A DNA stretch of 64,000 bases, from positions 310,001 to 374,000 of the forward strand of contig CCRI01000001.1 in the NCBI GenBank assembly GCA_000985875.1. Reading direction: 5' to 3'. The notes beneath the pieces were generated by a model. That model was given only the letters and a program-made list of their open reading frames with translations. It ran no database searches and had not been told where the DNA came from. The translations under genes and the position numbers were made by a program. The stretch is from Neorhizobium galegae bv. officinalis. Lineage in GTDB: Bacteria > Pseudomonadota > Alphaproteobacteria > Rhizobiales > Rhizobiaceae. Below, in pieces: positions 8,105 through 17,116 of the stretch; position 1 is the first letter of the stretch; each line of letters begins with the position of its first letter.

Positions 8105-8862
8105 CGCCGTTCAACGCCGATTATGCCGGCGCGACGGTAAGGCCTTCCCCCAATCACGGCGAGCGCGTCGGCGGGCGCCGGGCCGACATGATCATCCTGC
8201 ATTACACCGGGATGCCGAGCGGCAACCAGGCGCTCTCCTGGCTCTGTAACGAGGAGAGCCAGGTCTCGAGCCATTATTTCGTCCACGAGGACGGGGGCGT
8301 GGTGCAGCTCGTGCCGGAGGACCGCCGGGCCTGGCATGCCGGCAAGAGTTCCTGGGCCGGCGAGACCGACATCAATTCCTGTTCGATCGGCATCGAAATC
8401 GCCAATCCCGGCCATCCGGGAGGCCTGCCGGACTATCCGTCCGTGCAGATCCAGGCCGTCCTCGAATTGTGTCGCGATTGCGGCGAAAGGTGGCAAATCG
8501 CGCCTGAACGTGTGCTCGGGCACTCCGATGTCGCCCCCATACGCAAGGTCGATCCGGGGGAAAATTTCCCCTGGGAGAAATTGCACCTTGAGGGTGTCGG
8601 ACATTGGATCGATCCAGCACCGATCAGCGGCGGGCGGTTTTTCCAGTTCGGGGAGAGCGGCCAGCCCATCGAGGCATTGCAGTCGATGCTGTCGCTCTAT
8701 GGCTACGGAATTGAAATCACGGGTAATTTCTGCGAGCGCACGAGGGGCGTGGTCGAAGCCTTCCAGCGTCATTTCCGGCCGCAGCTGGTCGACGGCATCG
8801 CCGATTTTTCGACGATCGACACGCTTCATCGGCTGCTCAAGTCCTTGCCAAAATTCAATTAG
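8101..8862 (+). CDS. N-acetylmuramoyl-L-alanine amidase (Amidase_2 + peptidoglycan-binding domain)
   Basis: 253 residues. Amidase_2 fold at about 20-170: zinc ligand His in MIILHYTG (His34), SSHYFVHEDG, the substrate loop AWHAGKSSW, the conserved SIGIEIAN strand and the second metal ligand region VLGHSDVAP. Residues about 185-250 match a PG_binding_1 domain (GESGQPIEALQSMLSLYGYG). No signal peptide is visible, so it resembles AmpD/AmiD-type enzymes that recycle anhydro-muropeptides, though export by another route cannot be excluded. The ATG overlaps the stop of the J-domain gene by four bases. Confidence 0.88.
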   Translation: MTPFNADYAGATVRPSPNHGERVGGRRADMIILHYTGMPSGNQALSWLCNEESQVSSHYFVHEDGGVVQLVPEDRRAWHAGKSSWAGETDINSCSIGIEIANPGHPGGLPDYPSVQIQAVLELCRDCGERWQIAPERVLGHSDVAPIRKVDPGENFPWEKLHLEGVGHWIDPAPISGGRFFQFGESGQPIEALQSMLSLYGYGIEITGNFCERTRGVVEAFQRHFRPQLVDGIADFSTIDTLHRLLKSLPKFN

Positions 8863-9104
8863 CGTGGCTGCCGCACCGGTCGTTCGGGACCGCGTCGGAA
8901 TCGCAAAATTTTGCAGTGCCACATCATCTCCTTATTAGCCCTATCTAAAGGACCCGCTAACGGCAGCCGCCATGTTGGACGGGGGTTGCAGAGATAAACG
9001 ACCAGGAATCGTGAAGCATCGCGCCGTCAATCCGGCGACGCGCTGAGAGGGTGTTTGCGTAACGACACCCGCGGTTCCTGTTGGTCCGGAGACACTTCAC
9101 CTAA

Positions 9105-9701
9105 ATGAATACAATGATTGTTGCTGCCGCGGCGGGCCTTGCCATGCTGGTCGCGGGAACCGAACTCGTGCGTGCTGAGGACGACGCCGTTACCACCTAT
9201 ACCAAGCCGCTGATCATTCCATGGGAAACGCGCGAGCCCGGTTTTGCCGCGCCCACCGACGAAGCCAGGCGCCTGGTTCGGCAGCTTCATTATTCTCAGC
9301 TGATCTCGAAATATGCGGATGAATACGACGTTCCGGAAGAGCTTGCGCTGGCGGTGGTGCAGATCGAGAGCAATTTCCGCCCGACCGTCAAGGGCAGTGC
9401 GGGCGAGATCGGGCTGATGCAGATCAAGCCGGCGACGGCAAGGCTGATGGGTTACCGGGGGCCGGACTATGGCCTCTACGATCCCGAAACCAATATCCGC
9501 TTCGGGATGAAATATCTGGCCGGCGCGCACGAACTCGGTGGCGGCAAGATCTGCGGCACCATCCTCAGATACAATGCCGGCCACGGCGCCAAGCGCATGA
9601 ACCCGGTTTCCAAGCGTTATTGCAATCGGGTGCAGGCGGTGATCGAGACCGCCGAACAGTCGACCGAACAGACTGCGTCGCTTTCGCCTGTGGCATTTTG
9701 A
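9105..9701 (+). CDS. Small periplasmic lytic transglycosylase (SLT domain)
   Basis: 198 residues: signal peptide of about 24 residues (ends VRAED) and a single SLT domain of about 120 residues with AVVQIESNFRP (catalytic Glu), GEIGLMQIKPATA, and NIRFGMKYLAGA plus LRYNAGHGA. This is the minimal catalytic form, resembling VirB1-like and housekeeping SLT enzymes, but no secretion genes are nearby. Ribosome binding is probably GGAGA twelve bases ahead of the ATG; an internal ATG at 9114 is a less likely start. The 242-bp gap before it shows no gene. Confidence 0.85.
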   Translation: MNTMIVAAAAGLAMLVAGTELVRAEDDAVTTYTKPLIIPWETREPGFAAPTDEARRLVRQLHYSQLISKYADEYDVPEELALAVVQIESNFRPTVKGSAGEIGLMQIKPATARLMGYRGPDYGLYDPETNIRFGMKYLAGAHELGGGKICGTILRYNAGHGAKRMNPVSKRYCNRVQAVIETAEQSTEQTASLSPVAF

Positions 9702-9768
9702 TTCCGAAAACGGCTAGAAGTACTTCCGACAGAAGACATTTCGGCCGGTGGAATCGAAAGGCAAGGGC

Positions 9769-10959
9769 ATGACGGAGCGGTTCAGATTTATCGTGATCGG
9801 GAGGGGCATGATGGGCGCTGCGGCAGCCCGCTACCTCTCGAAATGGACCGACGGTATTGCGTTGGTCGGTCCCGGTGAGCCGGCGGACTACGGGCGCCAT
9901 GACGGCGTCTTTGCCAGCCACTACGACGAGGCGCGCATCACCCGGACGATCGATCCCGATCCCGAGTGGGCGCGCCTCGCCAACCGTTCGATCGAACGCT
10001 ACGGCGAGATCGCCCGTGAAAGCGGGGTGGATTTCTATTCCGAATCGGGCTGCCTGCTGGTCGGCCCGAAGCGGGGCGACGGCCCGTCCTATGTGGCAAA
10101 CGTCCTGGATGCGGCAGACAAGCTCCGCGTTTCGACCGAGACGCTGTCGGATGCGGATCTTGGCAGCCGATTCGGCTTCTTCTCCTTCCCGAAGGACAGC
10201 GAGGGCGTCTGGGAGCCGAAGAATGCCGGTCACATCAATCCGCGCCGGCTGGTGAAGGCTCAGGCCCTCATCGCCGAGCGCCAAGGAACGGCGATCATTC
10301 CCGAAACGGTGGTTTCCGTGCGGCAGGACGGCGATTCCGTCACCGTGACGACCGCCGAGGGCCGCGGCTATTCGGCGGAAAAGGTGCTGGTGGCGGCCGG
10401 TGGGTTCTCGATCAACGAAAATCTTTTGCCGCGGCGTCTCGACCTCAACGTCTATGCGCGCACCGTTGCCTTTTTCGAGGTTGACGAAGCGGCAATGGAA
10501 GTCTGGGGCAGGGTGCCTTCGCTGATCTGGAAATGGCGCGAGGGCGAGGACGGCATCTACCTCCTGCCGCCGGTGCGCTATCCCGACGGCAAGATCTACC
10601 TGAAGATCGGCGGCGATCCGGACGACCTGCTGCTGCCGACGGAGCCCGATATCCGCGCCTGGTTCCGCTCGGGCGGTCGCGAAAGCACCCGCGCCCGGCT
10701 TGCCGAGATCATGACGCGGTTGATGCCGGAACTCGATCTCTCGCGTTCGTCGATGGCGGCCTGCGTCACCTCCTTCACGCCGACCGGATATCCGGCGATC
10801 GCGATGACCGATGCTTCCCGCATCGGCATCCTCAGCGGCGGCTGCGGGGCGGCGGCCAAAAGTTCGGACGAGATCGGCCGGCTGGGCGCCGAACTGATCT
10901 TCCATGGGCAAATCCGGGACGAGGCCTATTCGACGGATTTCCGGGCCGATTATCTCTGA
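9769..10959 (+). CDS. FAD-dependent amine oxidase of the monomeric sarcosine oxidase / N-methyltryptophan oxidase type
   Basis: 396 residues. The N-terminal FAD-binding Rossmann motif reads FIVIGRGMMGAAAARYLS, a GxGxxG variant. A DAO-family fold follows, with FYSESGCLLVG, AGHINPRRLV, the second flavin strand KVLVAAGGFS and a C-terminal TPTGYPAIAM/GCGAAAKSSDEIG stretch that closes the FAD pocket. Members oxidise N-methylated or other secondary amines, often with covalent flavin on a Cys near the C-terminus; Cys in SGGCGAAAKSS is a candidate. Start at 9769 is chosen for the sense of the Rossmann fold and an AAGG upstream. Actual substrate is not evident. Confidence 0.8.
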   Translation: MTERFRFIVIGRGMMGAAAARYLSKWTDGIALVGPGEPADYGRHDGVFASHYDEARITRTIDPDPEWARLANRSIERYGEIARESGVDFYSESGCLLVGPKRGDGPSYVANVLDAADKLRVSTETLSDADLGSRFGFFSFPKDSEGVWEPKNAGHINPRRLVKAQALIAERQGTAIIPETVVSVRQDGDSVTVTTAEGRGYSAEKVLVAAGGFSINENLLPRRLDLNVYARTVAFFEVDEAAMEVWGRVPSLIWKWREGEDGIYLLPPVRYPDGKIYLKIGGDPDDLLLPTEPDIRAWFRSGGRESTRARLAEIMTRLMPELDLSRSSMAACVTSFTPTGYPAIAMTDASRIGILSGGCGAAAKSSDEIGRLGAELIFHGQIRDEAYSTDFRADYL

Positions 10960-11028
10960 CGAGATTATCTCCGGCCTGATTGCTTGCCGCCTATGGCTTT
11001 CGCTCCACATCTCGGTTATGTGACCGCT

Positions 11029-11462
11029 GCCAGTTGGCCGGGCAGCCGCGCTTTACCAATGCCGAAAGGCGGTAGGGTGAGGAAAGTCCGGGCTCCACGG
11101 AAACACGGTGCCGGATAACGTCCGGCGGGGGCGACCCTAGGGAAAGTGCCACAGAAAGGAAACCGCCCCGCTTGCTGTACCGCTTCGACAAAGCGGCAGA
11201 GCTAGCGGGGTAAGGGTGAAAGGGTGGGGTAAGAGCCCACCGCGCTTCTGGTAACAGCGGCGGCAAGGTAAACCCCACCGGGAGCAAGACCGAATAGGGA
11301 TGACGCGGGTCCAAGCGAAAGCGCGGGCTACAGCCTGTTTCCGGGCCAGTCATCCGGGTGGGTTGCGTGAGGCGATATGCAAATATCGTCCCAGATGAAT
11401 GGCTGCCGCGTTCCGGTGCTTGCACCGGGGCCTTACAGAACCCGGCTTACAGGCCAACTGGC
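11029..11462 (+). ncRNA. rnpB: RNase P RNA (class A)
   Basis: About 434 nt. The universally conserved core is present: GAGGAAAGTCCGGGCTCC near 11078 (P4 5' strand), the AGGGAAAGTGCCACAGAAA segment near 11139-11158, GGTAAGGGTGAAA, the GGTAAACCCC stretch, and ACAGAACCCGGCTTA near 11436 (P4 3' strand). Terminal helix P1 is formed by GCCAGTTGGCC at 11029-11039 and GGCCAACTGGC at 11452-11462, which sets the ends to within a few bases. The RNA is the catalytic subunit that trims tRNA 5' leaders with RnpA. It lies between the amine oxidase gene and the dcw cluster. Confidence 0.96.
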
Positions 11463-11524
11463 GTTTATTTCCCCTTCCTCGCGATTCTGTGTGCGCCTGC
11501 CAGAGACGAGGCAGGCGTCGCAGG

Positions 11525-11541
11525 AGGCCCGTTTCGGGCCT
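11525..11541 (+). terminator. rnpB terminator
   Basis: Seven-pair stem AGGCCCG/CGGGCCT with loop TTT, followed by TGTCTTTTA. A second hairpin (8-pair stem CGCCTGCC/GGCAGGCG, 11494-11517, loop AGAGACGA) lies between the mature 3' end of rnpB and this terminator and may mark the trailer that is removed during processing. Confidence 0.75.
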
Positions 11542-11648
11542 TGTCTTTTATATGAGGAATTTTGAAAGCTATTTGATTTTCCGCAGCTTACTGGGTGTCC
11601 CAAATCGACTTGCCGGACACTGCCAAGGCGGTTTCTTCGCTTCCTCTA

Positions 11649-11663
11649 ATAACCCTTTGTTAA
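11649..11663. promoter_or_regulatory. CtrA-like box upstream of mraZ
   Basis: ATAA-N7-TTAA (ATAACCCTTTGTTAA), one mismatch to the alphaproteobacterial cell-cycle regulator CtrA consensus TTAA-N7-TTAA. It sits about 55-65 bases upstream of the putative mraZ -35 box. Short degenerate motifs occur by chance in AT-rich intergenic DNA, so this is only suggestive. Confidence 0.3.
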
Positions 11664-11714
11664 ACTTAACAGCTTATAAATAAATCCTGCTTGGGAGTGG
11701 CTAGCGGGGCTTCT

Positions 11715-11748
11715 CCCATTGACGCCCATATGGTCCCATGGTATCCCA
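11715..11748. promoter_or_regulatory. MraZ operator: four direct repeats with 10-bp period
   Basis: CCCA occurs at 11715, 11725, 11735 and 11745, exactly ten bases apart; on the minus strand these read TGGG with six-base gaps. MraZ of other bacteria binds three or four direct TGGG-type repeats at ten-base spacing ahead of its own operon, so this is the expected autoregulatory site. The repeats cover the best -35/-10 pair in the region, as expected for repression. Confidence 0.8.
11719..11747 (+). promoter_or_regulatory. Putative dcw-cluster promoter
   Basis: TTGACG at 11719-11724, a 17-base spacer and TATCCC at 11742-11747. The -35 is strong, the -10 weak, as is often seen in rhizobial sigma-70 promoters. 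The predicted leader to mraZ is about 160 bases. It is interleaved with the CCCA repeats. The remainder of the gap 11542-11915 shows no gene. Confidence 0.5.
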
Positions 11749-11915
11749 AAATCGCACTTCACAAGGGCGAATGAGCGCCCGCCAATCCCAGAATTTCGGT
11801 CGTCCTGCGGCCGGGCGGATATCCGCCCATCCGGATGGCGAAGCTGTGTTTGGTGTAGTGCTGAGCGGTGGACGGGCTTCCGTCTTCAACCATAACGGGG
11901 CGGATGTTTGGCGTG

Positions 11916-12350
11916 ATGAGCCGCTTCCTGTCGAATGCGACGAACAGGATCGATGCGAAGGGACGGGTCTCCGTTCCGGCGAGTTTTCGTTCGGTCCTTT
12001 CGGAGCGTGGGATCCAGGAGCTTTATTGCCTCCAGGATTTCACCTATCCGGCGATCAGCGTCGGCGGGCCGGATCTGCTCGATCGTTACGAGCGGCAGAT
12101 CGCCTCCGTCGATCCGTTTTCGCCGGAAGCGAACCGGATGTCGCTGCTCGTTCACGGTGGCGGCGTCTTCATGAGGCTCGATGCGGAGGGCCGGCTGATG
12201 GTCACGGATTTCATCCGCGACTTCACGGGAATCGGCTCGGATATCACCTTCGTTGGGCGCTCGGATCATTTTCAACTTTGGCAGCCGCAGGCGTTTCACG
12301 AGGCGCAGGCGGCGGCGAGAGAGGGGCGCTTCGGTTCGCGTCCCGCGTAA
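11916..12350 (+). CDS. mraZ: Transcriptional regulator MraZ
   Basis: 144 residues. The protein has two SpoVT/AbrB-like swapped-hairpin domains: the first begins [21 protein letters not shown], trimmed here as [15 protein letters not shown], and the second holds [11 protein letters not shown] at about residue 85. MraZ forms a ring and binds direct TGGG repeats to repress the division and cell-wall operon it heads. The ATG at 11916 is preferred by homology; an in-frame ATG four codons upstream (11904) is also possible. It is the first gene of a run of twelve closely packed genes, with rsmH following after 14 bases. Confidence 0.93.
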   Translation: MSRFLSNATNRIDAKGRVSVPASFRSVLSERGIQELYCLQDFTYPAISVGGPDLLDRYERQIASVDPFSPEANRMSLLVHGGGVFMRLDAEGRLMVTDFIRDFTGIGSDITFVGRSDHFQLWQPQAFHEAQAAAREGRFGSRPA

Positions 12351-12364
12351 GACAGGGGAACGGA

Positions 12365-13390
12365 ATGGCGGCGAATCCAGGCGACGGAACAACCGAGCCC
12401 GAAGGCGGACCGGTTCGTCACATTCCGGTTCTTCTGAAAGAAGTTCTCGAGGCACTCGAGCCCCGGGCCGGCAAGATCATTCTCGACGGTACGTTCGGGG
12501 CGGGCGGTTACACATCCGCGATCCTTGCCGCGGATGCCGAGGTGATCGCGCTCGATCGCGACCCGAATGCGATTGCCGCCGGCAAGGCGCTGGTCGATGC
12601 CCACAAGGGTCGCCTCCACCTCATTCAGTCGCAGTTTTCCAACCTCGCCGATCACGCGCCGGAAGGCGGGCTTGACGGCGTCGTGCTCGATATCGGCGTT
12701 TCCTCCATGCAGATCGACGAGGCCGATCGCGGCTTCTCGTTTCAGCGCAACGGTCCGCTCGACATGCGCATGTCGTCGAGCGGCGTGTCGGCGGCCGATG
12801 TCGTCAATCGCGCCAAGGTCGGCGATCTCACCCGCATCTTCGGTTTCCTCGGCGAGGAAAAGCAGTCGGGCCGTATCGCCCGCGCCATCGAGAAGCGGCG
12901 CCTCACCGAACCCTTCACCACGACGCGCGAACTCGCAAACCTCATCGAGACCGTCAATCCGCGCAAGGCCAAGGACAAGATCCATCCCGCGACCCGCGTC
13001 TTCCAGGCGCTCAGAGTGTTCGTCAACGACGAGCTCGGCGAGCTCGCGCAGGCACTGTTTGCGGCCGAGCGGGCGCTGAAGCCCGGCGGCCGGCTGGTTG
13101 TCGTCACCTTCCATTCGCTGGAGGACCGGATCGTCAAGCAGTTCTTCGCCGATCGTTCCGGCAAGGCCTCCGGTTCGCGCCACCTGCCGATGGTCGTGGC
13201 AAAGCCCGCGATCTTCGAGCCGCTCGGCAAAACGATGATCTCGGCGAGCGACGAGGAGGCGGAGCTCAATCCGCGCGCCCGTTCCGCCAAGCTTCGTGCA
13301 GGTCTGCGGACGGAAGCCCCGCCGCGGTCCGCCGACATGTCCATTTTCGACCTGCCCGATCTCGCCAGCCTTGCAAAGATGGGAGCCTGA
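12365..13390 (+). CDS. rsmH: 16S rRNA m4C1402 methyltransferase RsmH (MraW)
   Basis: 341 residues. The N-terminal segment [13 protein letters not shown] is the family hallmark, followed by the SAM motif [24 protein letters not shown], and the catalytic-region sequences [27 protein letters not shown] and [16 protein letters not shown]. The enzyme N4-methylates C1402 in the ribosomal P site. The ATG at 12365 follows a purine-rich GGGGAACGGA. The same frame is open far upstream through mraZ in a different phase, but that portion is not protein-like. Position directly behind mraZ is the standard dcw order. Confidence 0.95.
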   Translation: MAANPGDGTTEPEGGPVRHIPVLLKEVLEALEPRAGKIILDGTFGAGGYTSAILAADAEVIALDRDPNAIAAGKALVDAHKGRLHLIQSQFSNLADHAPEGGLDGVVLDIGVSSMQIDEADRGFSFQRNGPLDMRMSSSGVSAADVVNRAKVGDLTRIFGFLGEEKQSGRIARAIEKRRLTEPFTTTRELANLIETVNPRKAKDKIHPATRVFQALRVFVNDELGELAQALFAAERALKPGGRLVVVTFHSLEDRIVKQFFADRSGKASGSRHLPMVVAKPAIFEPLGKTMISASDEEAELNPRARSAKLRAGLRTEAPPRSADMSIFDLPDLASLAKMGA

Positions 13391-13393
13391 TAC

Positions 13394-13855
13394 ATGCTGC
13401 GTAGCTTCGATCTTGTCCTGATCGGTGTGATGACGGCGGCGGCCGTCGTCACCTATTCGATCAAGCACCGCGCCGATGAAAAACTCAGCGAAGTTCACCG
13501 GCTGGAATCGGAAATCAAGCTGGAGAAGGACACGATCGATCTCCTGAAGGCGGACTGGGCTCTGCTGACCCAGCCGAACCGCCTGCACCGGCTGATCAAC
13601 GTCTACAATTCCGAGCTGGCGCTGGCTCCCACGGAGACGACGCAGCTCGCGATGCCGAAGGAGCTGCCGATGCCGAAGGCGCGGCTTCCGCAGCCCGAGA
13701 CCACCATCGAGGACATCATTGCCGGCAAGAACAGCGAAGTCGCAGCCGCGCTGAAGGGCGTTGCCGCCGCCAAGGCCAAGCCCGCCGCGAAAATCCCCGT
13801 GCCGCTGCGGCGCGGTCCCATCGAAGTCATCTCCACAGGATCGGTGAAACGCTGA
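13394..13855 (+). CDS. ftsL: Cell-division protein FtsL-like
   Basis: 153 residues, single-pass bitopic topology: membrane helix at about residues 3-21 (RSFDLVLIGVMTAAAVVTY), then a periplasmic coiled coil of roughly 35 residues (ADEKLSEVHRLESEIKLEKDTI in the alignment sense, heptad spacing of Leu/Ile) and an Ala/Pro-rich tail. FtsL pairs with FtsB and FtsQ to recruit and activate FtsWI. Sequence conservation is low, so the name rests on size, topology and position between rsmH and ftsI. Three bases separate it from rsmH, and its TGA overlaps the ftsI ATG by one base. Confidence 0.82.
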   Translation: MLRSFDLVLIGVMTAAAVVTYSIKHRADEKLSEVHRLESEIKLEKDTIDLLKADWALLTQPNRLHRLINVYNSELALAPTETTQLAMPKELPMPKARLPQPETTIEDIIAGKNSEVAAALKGVAAAKAKPAAKIPVPLRRGPIEVISTGSVKR

Positions 13856-15597
13856 TGTCTTTCCTGTCCCGTATCATGATCGTCAAGAGCCGCGCGCATT
13901 TCTCCTCCGGCAGCCGTGTAAGCGGCTCCGAGAAGGCCTCCTTCGAGGGAACCCGCAAGCGTAAGTCCGCCCAGGCGAAAAACCGCGTCGGCCTGCTGAT
14001 CGCCGGCTTCACGGTCTTCTACTGCGTCATCGGCGGCCGCCTGATGCAATATGGCGTCGCGCAGCCGCTGACGACGTCGAGCATTCTGCCGGCGGACCGG
14101 CTTCTGGCCTCGCGGCCCGACCTCGTCGACCGCAACGGCGCGGTTCTGGCGACCGACATCCGCACGGTTTCGCTGTTTGCCGAACCCAACAAGATCATCG
14201 ACGCCGACGAGGTGATCGAGAAGCTGGCGACGGTTCTGAACGACCTCGACGTCAAGGGCACCTATTCGAAGCTGACCTCGAACTCGCGTTTCCAGTGGCT
14301 GCGCCGCCAGTTGACGCCGAAGCAGCAGAGCCAGATCCTGGCGCTTGGAATTCCGGGCATCGGGTTCCGGCCCGAGAAGCGCCGTTTCTATCCGGGCGGC
14401 CCGACCGCCGCGCATGTCGTCGGTTATGTCAATATCGACAACCGCGGCGTTGCCGGCATGGAGCGTTACGTCGACAACCAGGGGCTTGCCGATCTCGCGG
14501 CCGTCGGCATGACTTCCAGCCAGCCGCTGGAGCCGGTCAAGCTGTCCATCGACCTGCGCGTCCAGTCGATCGTTCGCGACGTGGTGACCGAGGCGATCAG
14601 CAAGTACAGCTCGATCGGTGCCGGCGCGGTCGTTCTCGACGTCCATACCGGCGAAATCGTCGCCATGGCGTCCGCGCCCGATTTCGATCCCAACAATCCG
14701 GCCGAAGGCGGCGAGGAGGGATGGTTCAACCGCATGTCGAACGGCACGTTCGAAATGGGCTCGACCTTCAAGTCCTTCACCATCGCCATGGGCCTCGATT
14801 CCGGCAAGGTGAACCTTCAGAGCACGTTCGACGCCCGGTTCCCGATCCGCATCGGCGGCTTCACCATCAAGGATTTCCACGGCAAGGGGCGTGTGCTGAG
14901 CGTTCCGGAAATCTTCCAGTATTCGTCCAATATCGGCACCGCCAAGATTGCCGATACGGTCGGCATCGAAGGCCACAAGGATTTCCTGACCAAGCTCGGC
15001 CTGCTGACGAAAATGCACACGGAGCTTCCGGAAGTCGCCTCTCCGAGCCAGCCGCGCGAATGGAAGAAAATCAATTCGGTCACCATTTCCTTCGGCCACG
15101 GCGTCTCGACGACGCCACTGCAGACGGCGGTTGCCGGTGCGGCGCTCGTCAACGGCGGAAAATACATCCCGCCGACTTTCCTGCCGCGCAACCGGGCAGA
15201 AGCCGATAAGGTCGCTACCCAGGTGCTCAAGCCCTCGACCAGCAAGGACATGCGCTTCCTGTTCGAATGGAACGGCGCCAACGGATCGGGCCGGAATGCG
15301 CGCGTCGCAGGCTTCAACGTCGGCGGCAAGACGGGTACGGCGGACAAGGTCGTCAACGGACGTTACGCCCATGACAAGAACTTCAACGCGTTCCTCGCCG
15401 CCTTCCCGATGGACAACCCGCAATATGTCGTGCTGACGTTCTGCGACGAACCCAAGACCGACAAGGGCAATGGCGCAGCGCTTGCCGCAACTTCTGCCGC
15501 GCCGATGGTCAAGGAGATCATCACCCGCGCCGCGCCCATTCTCGGTGTAAAGCCGAAATTCGGCAATGACGGTTCTGCCCTGCTTGTGTCTTATTGA
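13855..15597 (+). CDS. ftsI: Septal peptidoglycan DD-transpeptidase FtsI (PBP3)
   Basis: 580 residues. A cytoplasmic basic N-terminus precedes the membrane helix at about 44-64, then the PBP dimerisation domain (LLASRPDLVDRNGAVLATDI) and the transpeptidase domain with the three penicillin-binding motifs: STFK at 303-306 (acylated Ser303), YSSN in IFQYSSNIGTAK, and KTGTAD near residue 490. It crosslinks septal murein together with the glycosyltransferase FtsW. Translation is probably coupled to ftsL through the TGATG overlap. Confidence 0.96.
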   Translation: MSFLSRIMIVKSRAHFSSGSRVSGSEKASFEGTRKRKSAQAKNRVGLLIAGFTVFYCVIGGRLMQYGVAQPLTTSSILPADRLLASRPDLVDRNGAVLATDIRTVSLFAEPNKIIDADEVIEKLATVLNDLDVKGTYSKLTSNSRFQWLRRQLTPKQQSQILALGIPGIGFRPEKRRFYPGGPTAAHVVGYVNIDNRGVAGMERYVDNQGLADLAAVGMTSSQPLEPVKLSIDLRVQSIVRDVVTEAISKYSSIGAGAVVLDVHTGEIVAMASAPDFDPNNPAEGGEEGWFNRMSNGTFEMGSTFKSFTIAMGLDSGKVNLQSTFDARFPIRIGGFTIKDFHGKGRVLSVPEIFQYSSNIGTAKIADTVGIEGHKDFLTKLGLLTKMHTELPEVASPSQPREWKKINSVTISFGHGVSTTPLQTAVAGAALVNGGKYIPPTFLPRNRAEADKVATQVLKPSTSKDMRFLFEWNGANGSGRNARVAGFNVGGKTGTADKVVNGRYAHDKNFNAFLAAFPMDNPQYVVLTFCDEPKTDKGNGAALAATSAAPMVKEIITRAAPILGVKPKFGNDGSALLVSY

Positions 15598-15640
15598 GCG
15601 ATAACAACGTGAGCGCACGATTCGAGGGACGACGCTCAGA

Positions 15641-17116
15641 ATGGAACATCAGCCAATGAAATTGCGAGAACTCGCAGGACGGGATTTCCCCGAAATAGCC
15701 GACCTGATGGCCGGGCCGGCAGGCGATCTCGAGGTGACGGGCATTACTTCCGATAGCCGGAAGGTAAAACCCGGCATGCTGTTTGCGGCACTCGCAGGCA
15801 CGAAGGCGGACGGTTCGAGCTATATCGGCGATGCCGCCGCCCGCGGCGCGGTCTCGGCAATTGCAGGGCATTCGGCGGAAGCGGGCATTCCGGTTCTTGC
15901 CGTTTCCAATCCGCGCCGGCTCCTGGCACTGGCTGCCGCCCGTTTCTATCAGGCACAGCCGGAAACCATGGTTGCCGTGACCGGCACGGCCGGCAAGACC
16001 TCCGTTGCCTCGTTCACCCGCCAGATCTGGGCGCATGCCGGCCATGCCGCGGCGCAGATCGGCACGACCGGGGTCGTTTCGCCGACCCGCAACGATTACG
16101 GCTCACTGACCACGCCGGATCCGGTCGAGTTGCAGAAGCTGCTGGCCGAACTGGCGGCCGAAGGCGTTACCCATGCCGCCATGGAAGCCTCCAGCCACGG
16201 TCTCGACCAGAGCCGGCTCGACGGCGTTCGTCTCGCGGCCGCCGGTTTCACCAATCTCGGCCGCGACCACATGGACTACCATCCGACCGTCGAGAGCTAC
16301 ATGGCCGCCAAGATGCGGCTCTTCGATACACTGATGCCGAAGGGCGCGCCGGTTGTCATCTTCGCGGACGACGCATGGTCGGAGGAAGCGATACGGGTGG
16401 CGACAGTTGCCGACCTCGAAGTCCGCACCGTCGGTCGTCGGGGCGATTATCTCTGCCTCAAGCGCGTCGAGCATTTCCGCCACAAGCAGACGGCGGAAAT
16501 TCATGTCGGCGAGCAGATTTTCGAAGTCGATATTCCGCTCGCGGGTGATTTCCAGGTGTCAAACGCGCTGGTCGCTGCGGGGCTTGCCATGTCGACCGGG
16601 GTTCCGGCCCCCGTTGCCATGGCCGCGCTTGAAAAGCTGGTCGGCGCCTCGGGTCGTCTCGAACTGGTCGGCCAGACGAAAGACGGCGCGGTCGCCTATG
16701 TGGATTACGCCCACAAGCCGGATGCGCTGGAAAACGTGCTGGCCTCCGTCCGCCCGTTCACGACCGGCCGCGTCATCGTGGTGTTCGGCTGCGGCGGCGA
16801 CCGCGACAAGGGCAAGCGGCCGATCATGGGCGACGTGGCGACGCGGCTTGCCGATGTCGTCATCGTCACCGACGACAATCCGCGTTCTGAGGTTCCCGAG
16901 GTGATCCGTTCCGAGATCATGGCGGCGGCTCCGGGCGCAATCGAGATCGGCGACCGGGCGAAGGCAATCCGCGAGGCGGTCGGGATGTTGCGGTCGGGCG
17001 ATACGCTGATCGTCGCGGGCAAGGGCCATGAGGAGGGCCAGACGATCGGAACGACGGTCCTGCCGTTCTCCGATCACGTCGAGGTCCGCAAGGCGCTGGA
17101 GGAGCTGAAATCGTGA
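15641..17116 (+). CDS. murE: UDP-MurNAc-Ala-Glu:meso-diaminopimelate ligase MurE
   Basis: 491 residues. Mur-ligase features in order: the UDP-binding N-terminal domain ([14 protein letters not shown]), ATP-loop GTAGKTS near 115-121, EASSHGL at 182-188, the carbamylated-lysine region and the C-terminal domain with DNPR at 412-415, which specifies meso-diaminopimelate rather than lysine as the third stem amino acid. The ATG at 15641 follows GAGGGA; an internal ATG at 15656 has no ribosome site. A 43-base gap to ftsI is the largest in this stretch. The last codons overlap the GTG of murF. Confidence 0.96.
   Translation: MEHQPMKLRELAGRDFPEIADLMAGPAGDLEVTGITSDSRKVKPGMLFAALAGTKADGSSYIGDAAARGAVSAIAGHSAEAGIPVLAVSNPRRLLALAAARFYQAQPETMVAVTGTAGKTSVASFTRQIWAHAGHAAAQIGTTGVVSPTRNDYGSLTTPDPVELQKLLAELAAEGVTHAAMEASSHGLDQSRLDGVRLAAAGFTNLGRDHMDYHPTVESYMAAKMRLFDTLMPKGAPVVIFADDAWSEEAIRVATVADLEVRTVGRRGDYLCLKRVEHFRHKQTAEIHVGEQIFEVDIPLAGDFQVSNALVAAGLAMSTGVPAPVAMAALEKLVGASGRLELVGQTKDGAVAYVDYAHKPDALENVLASVRPFTTGRVIVVFGCGGDRDKGKRPIMGDVATRLADVVIVTDDNPRSEVPEVIRSEIMAAAPGAIEIGDRAKAIREAVGMLRSGDTLIVAGKGHEEGQTIGTTVLPFSDHVEVRKALEELKS

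Noticed and set aside
11738-12364. Long N-terminal extension of rsmH
   Set aside because: The frame is open from 11738 but reads through the mraZ coding region in another phase and is composed of Arg/Ala/Gly-rich non-homologous sequence; the true RsmH start is at 12365.
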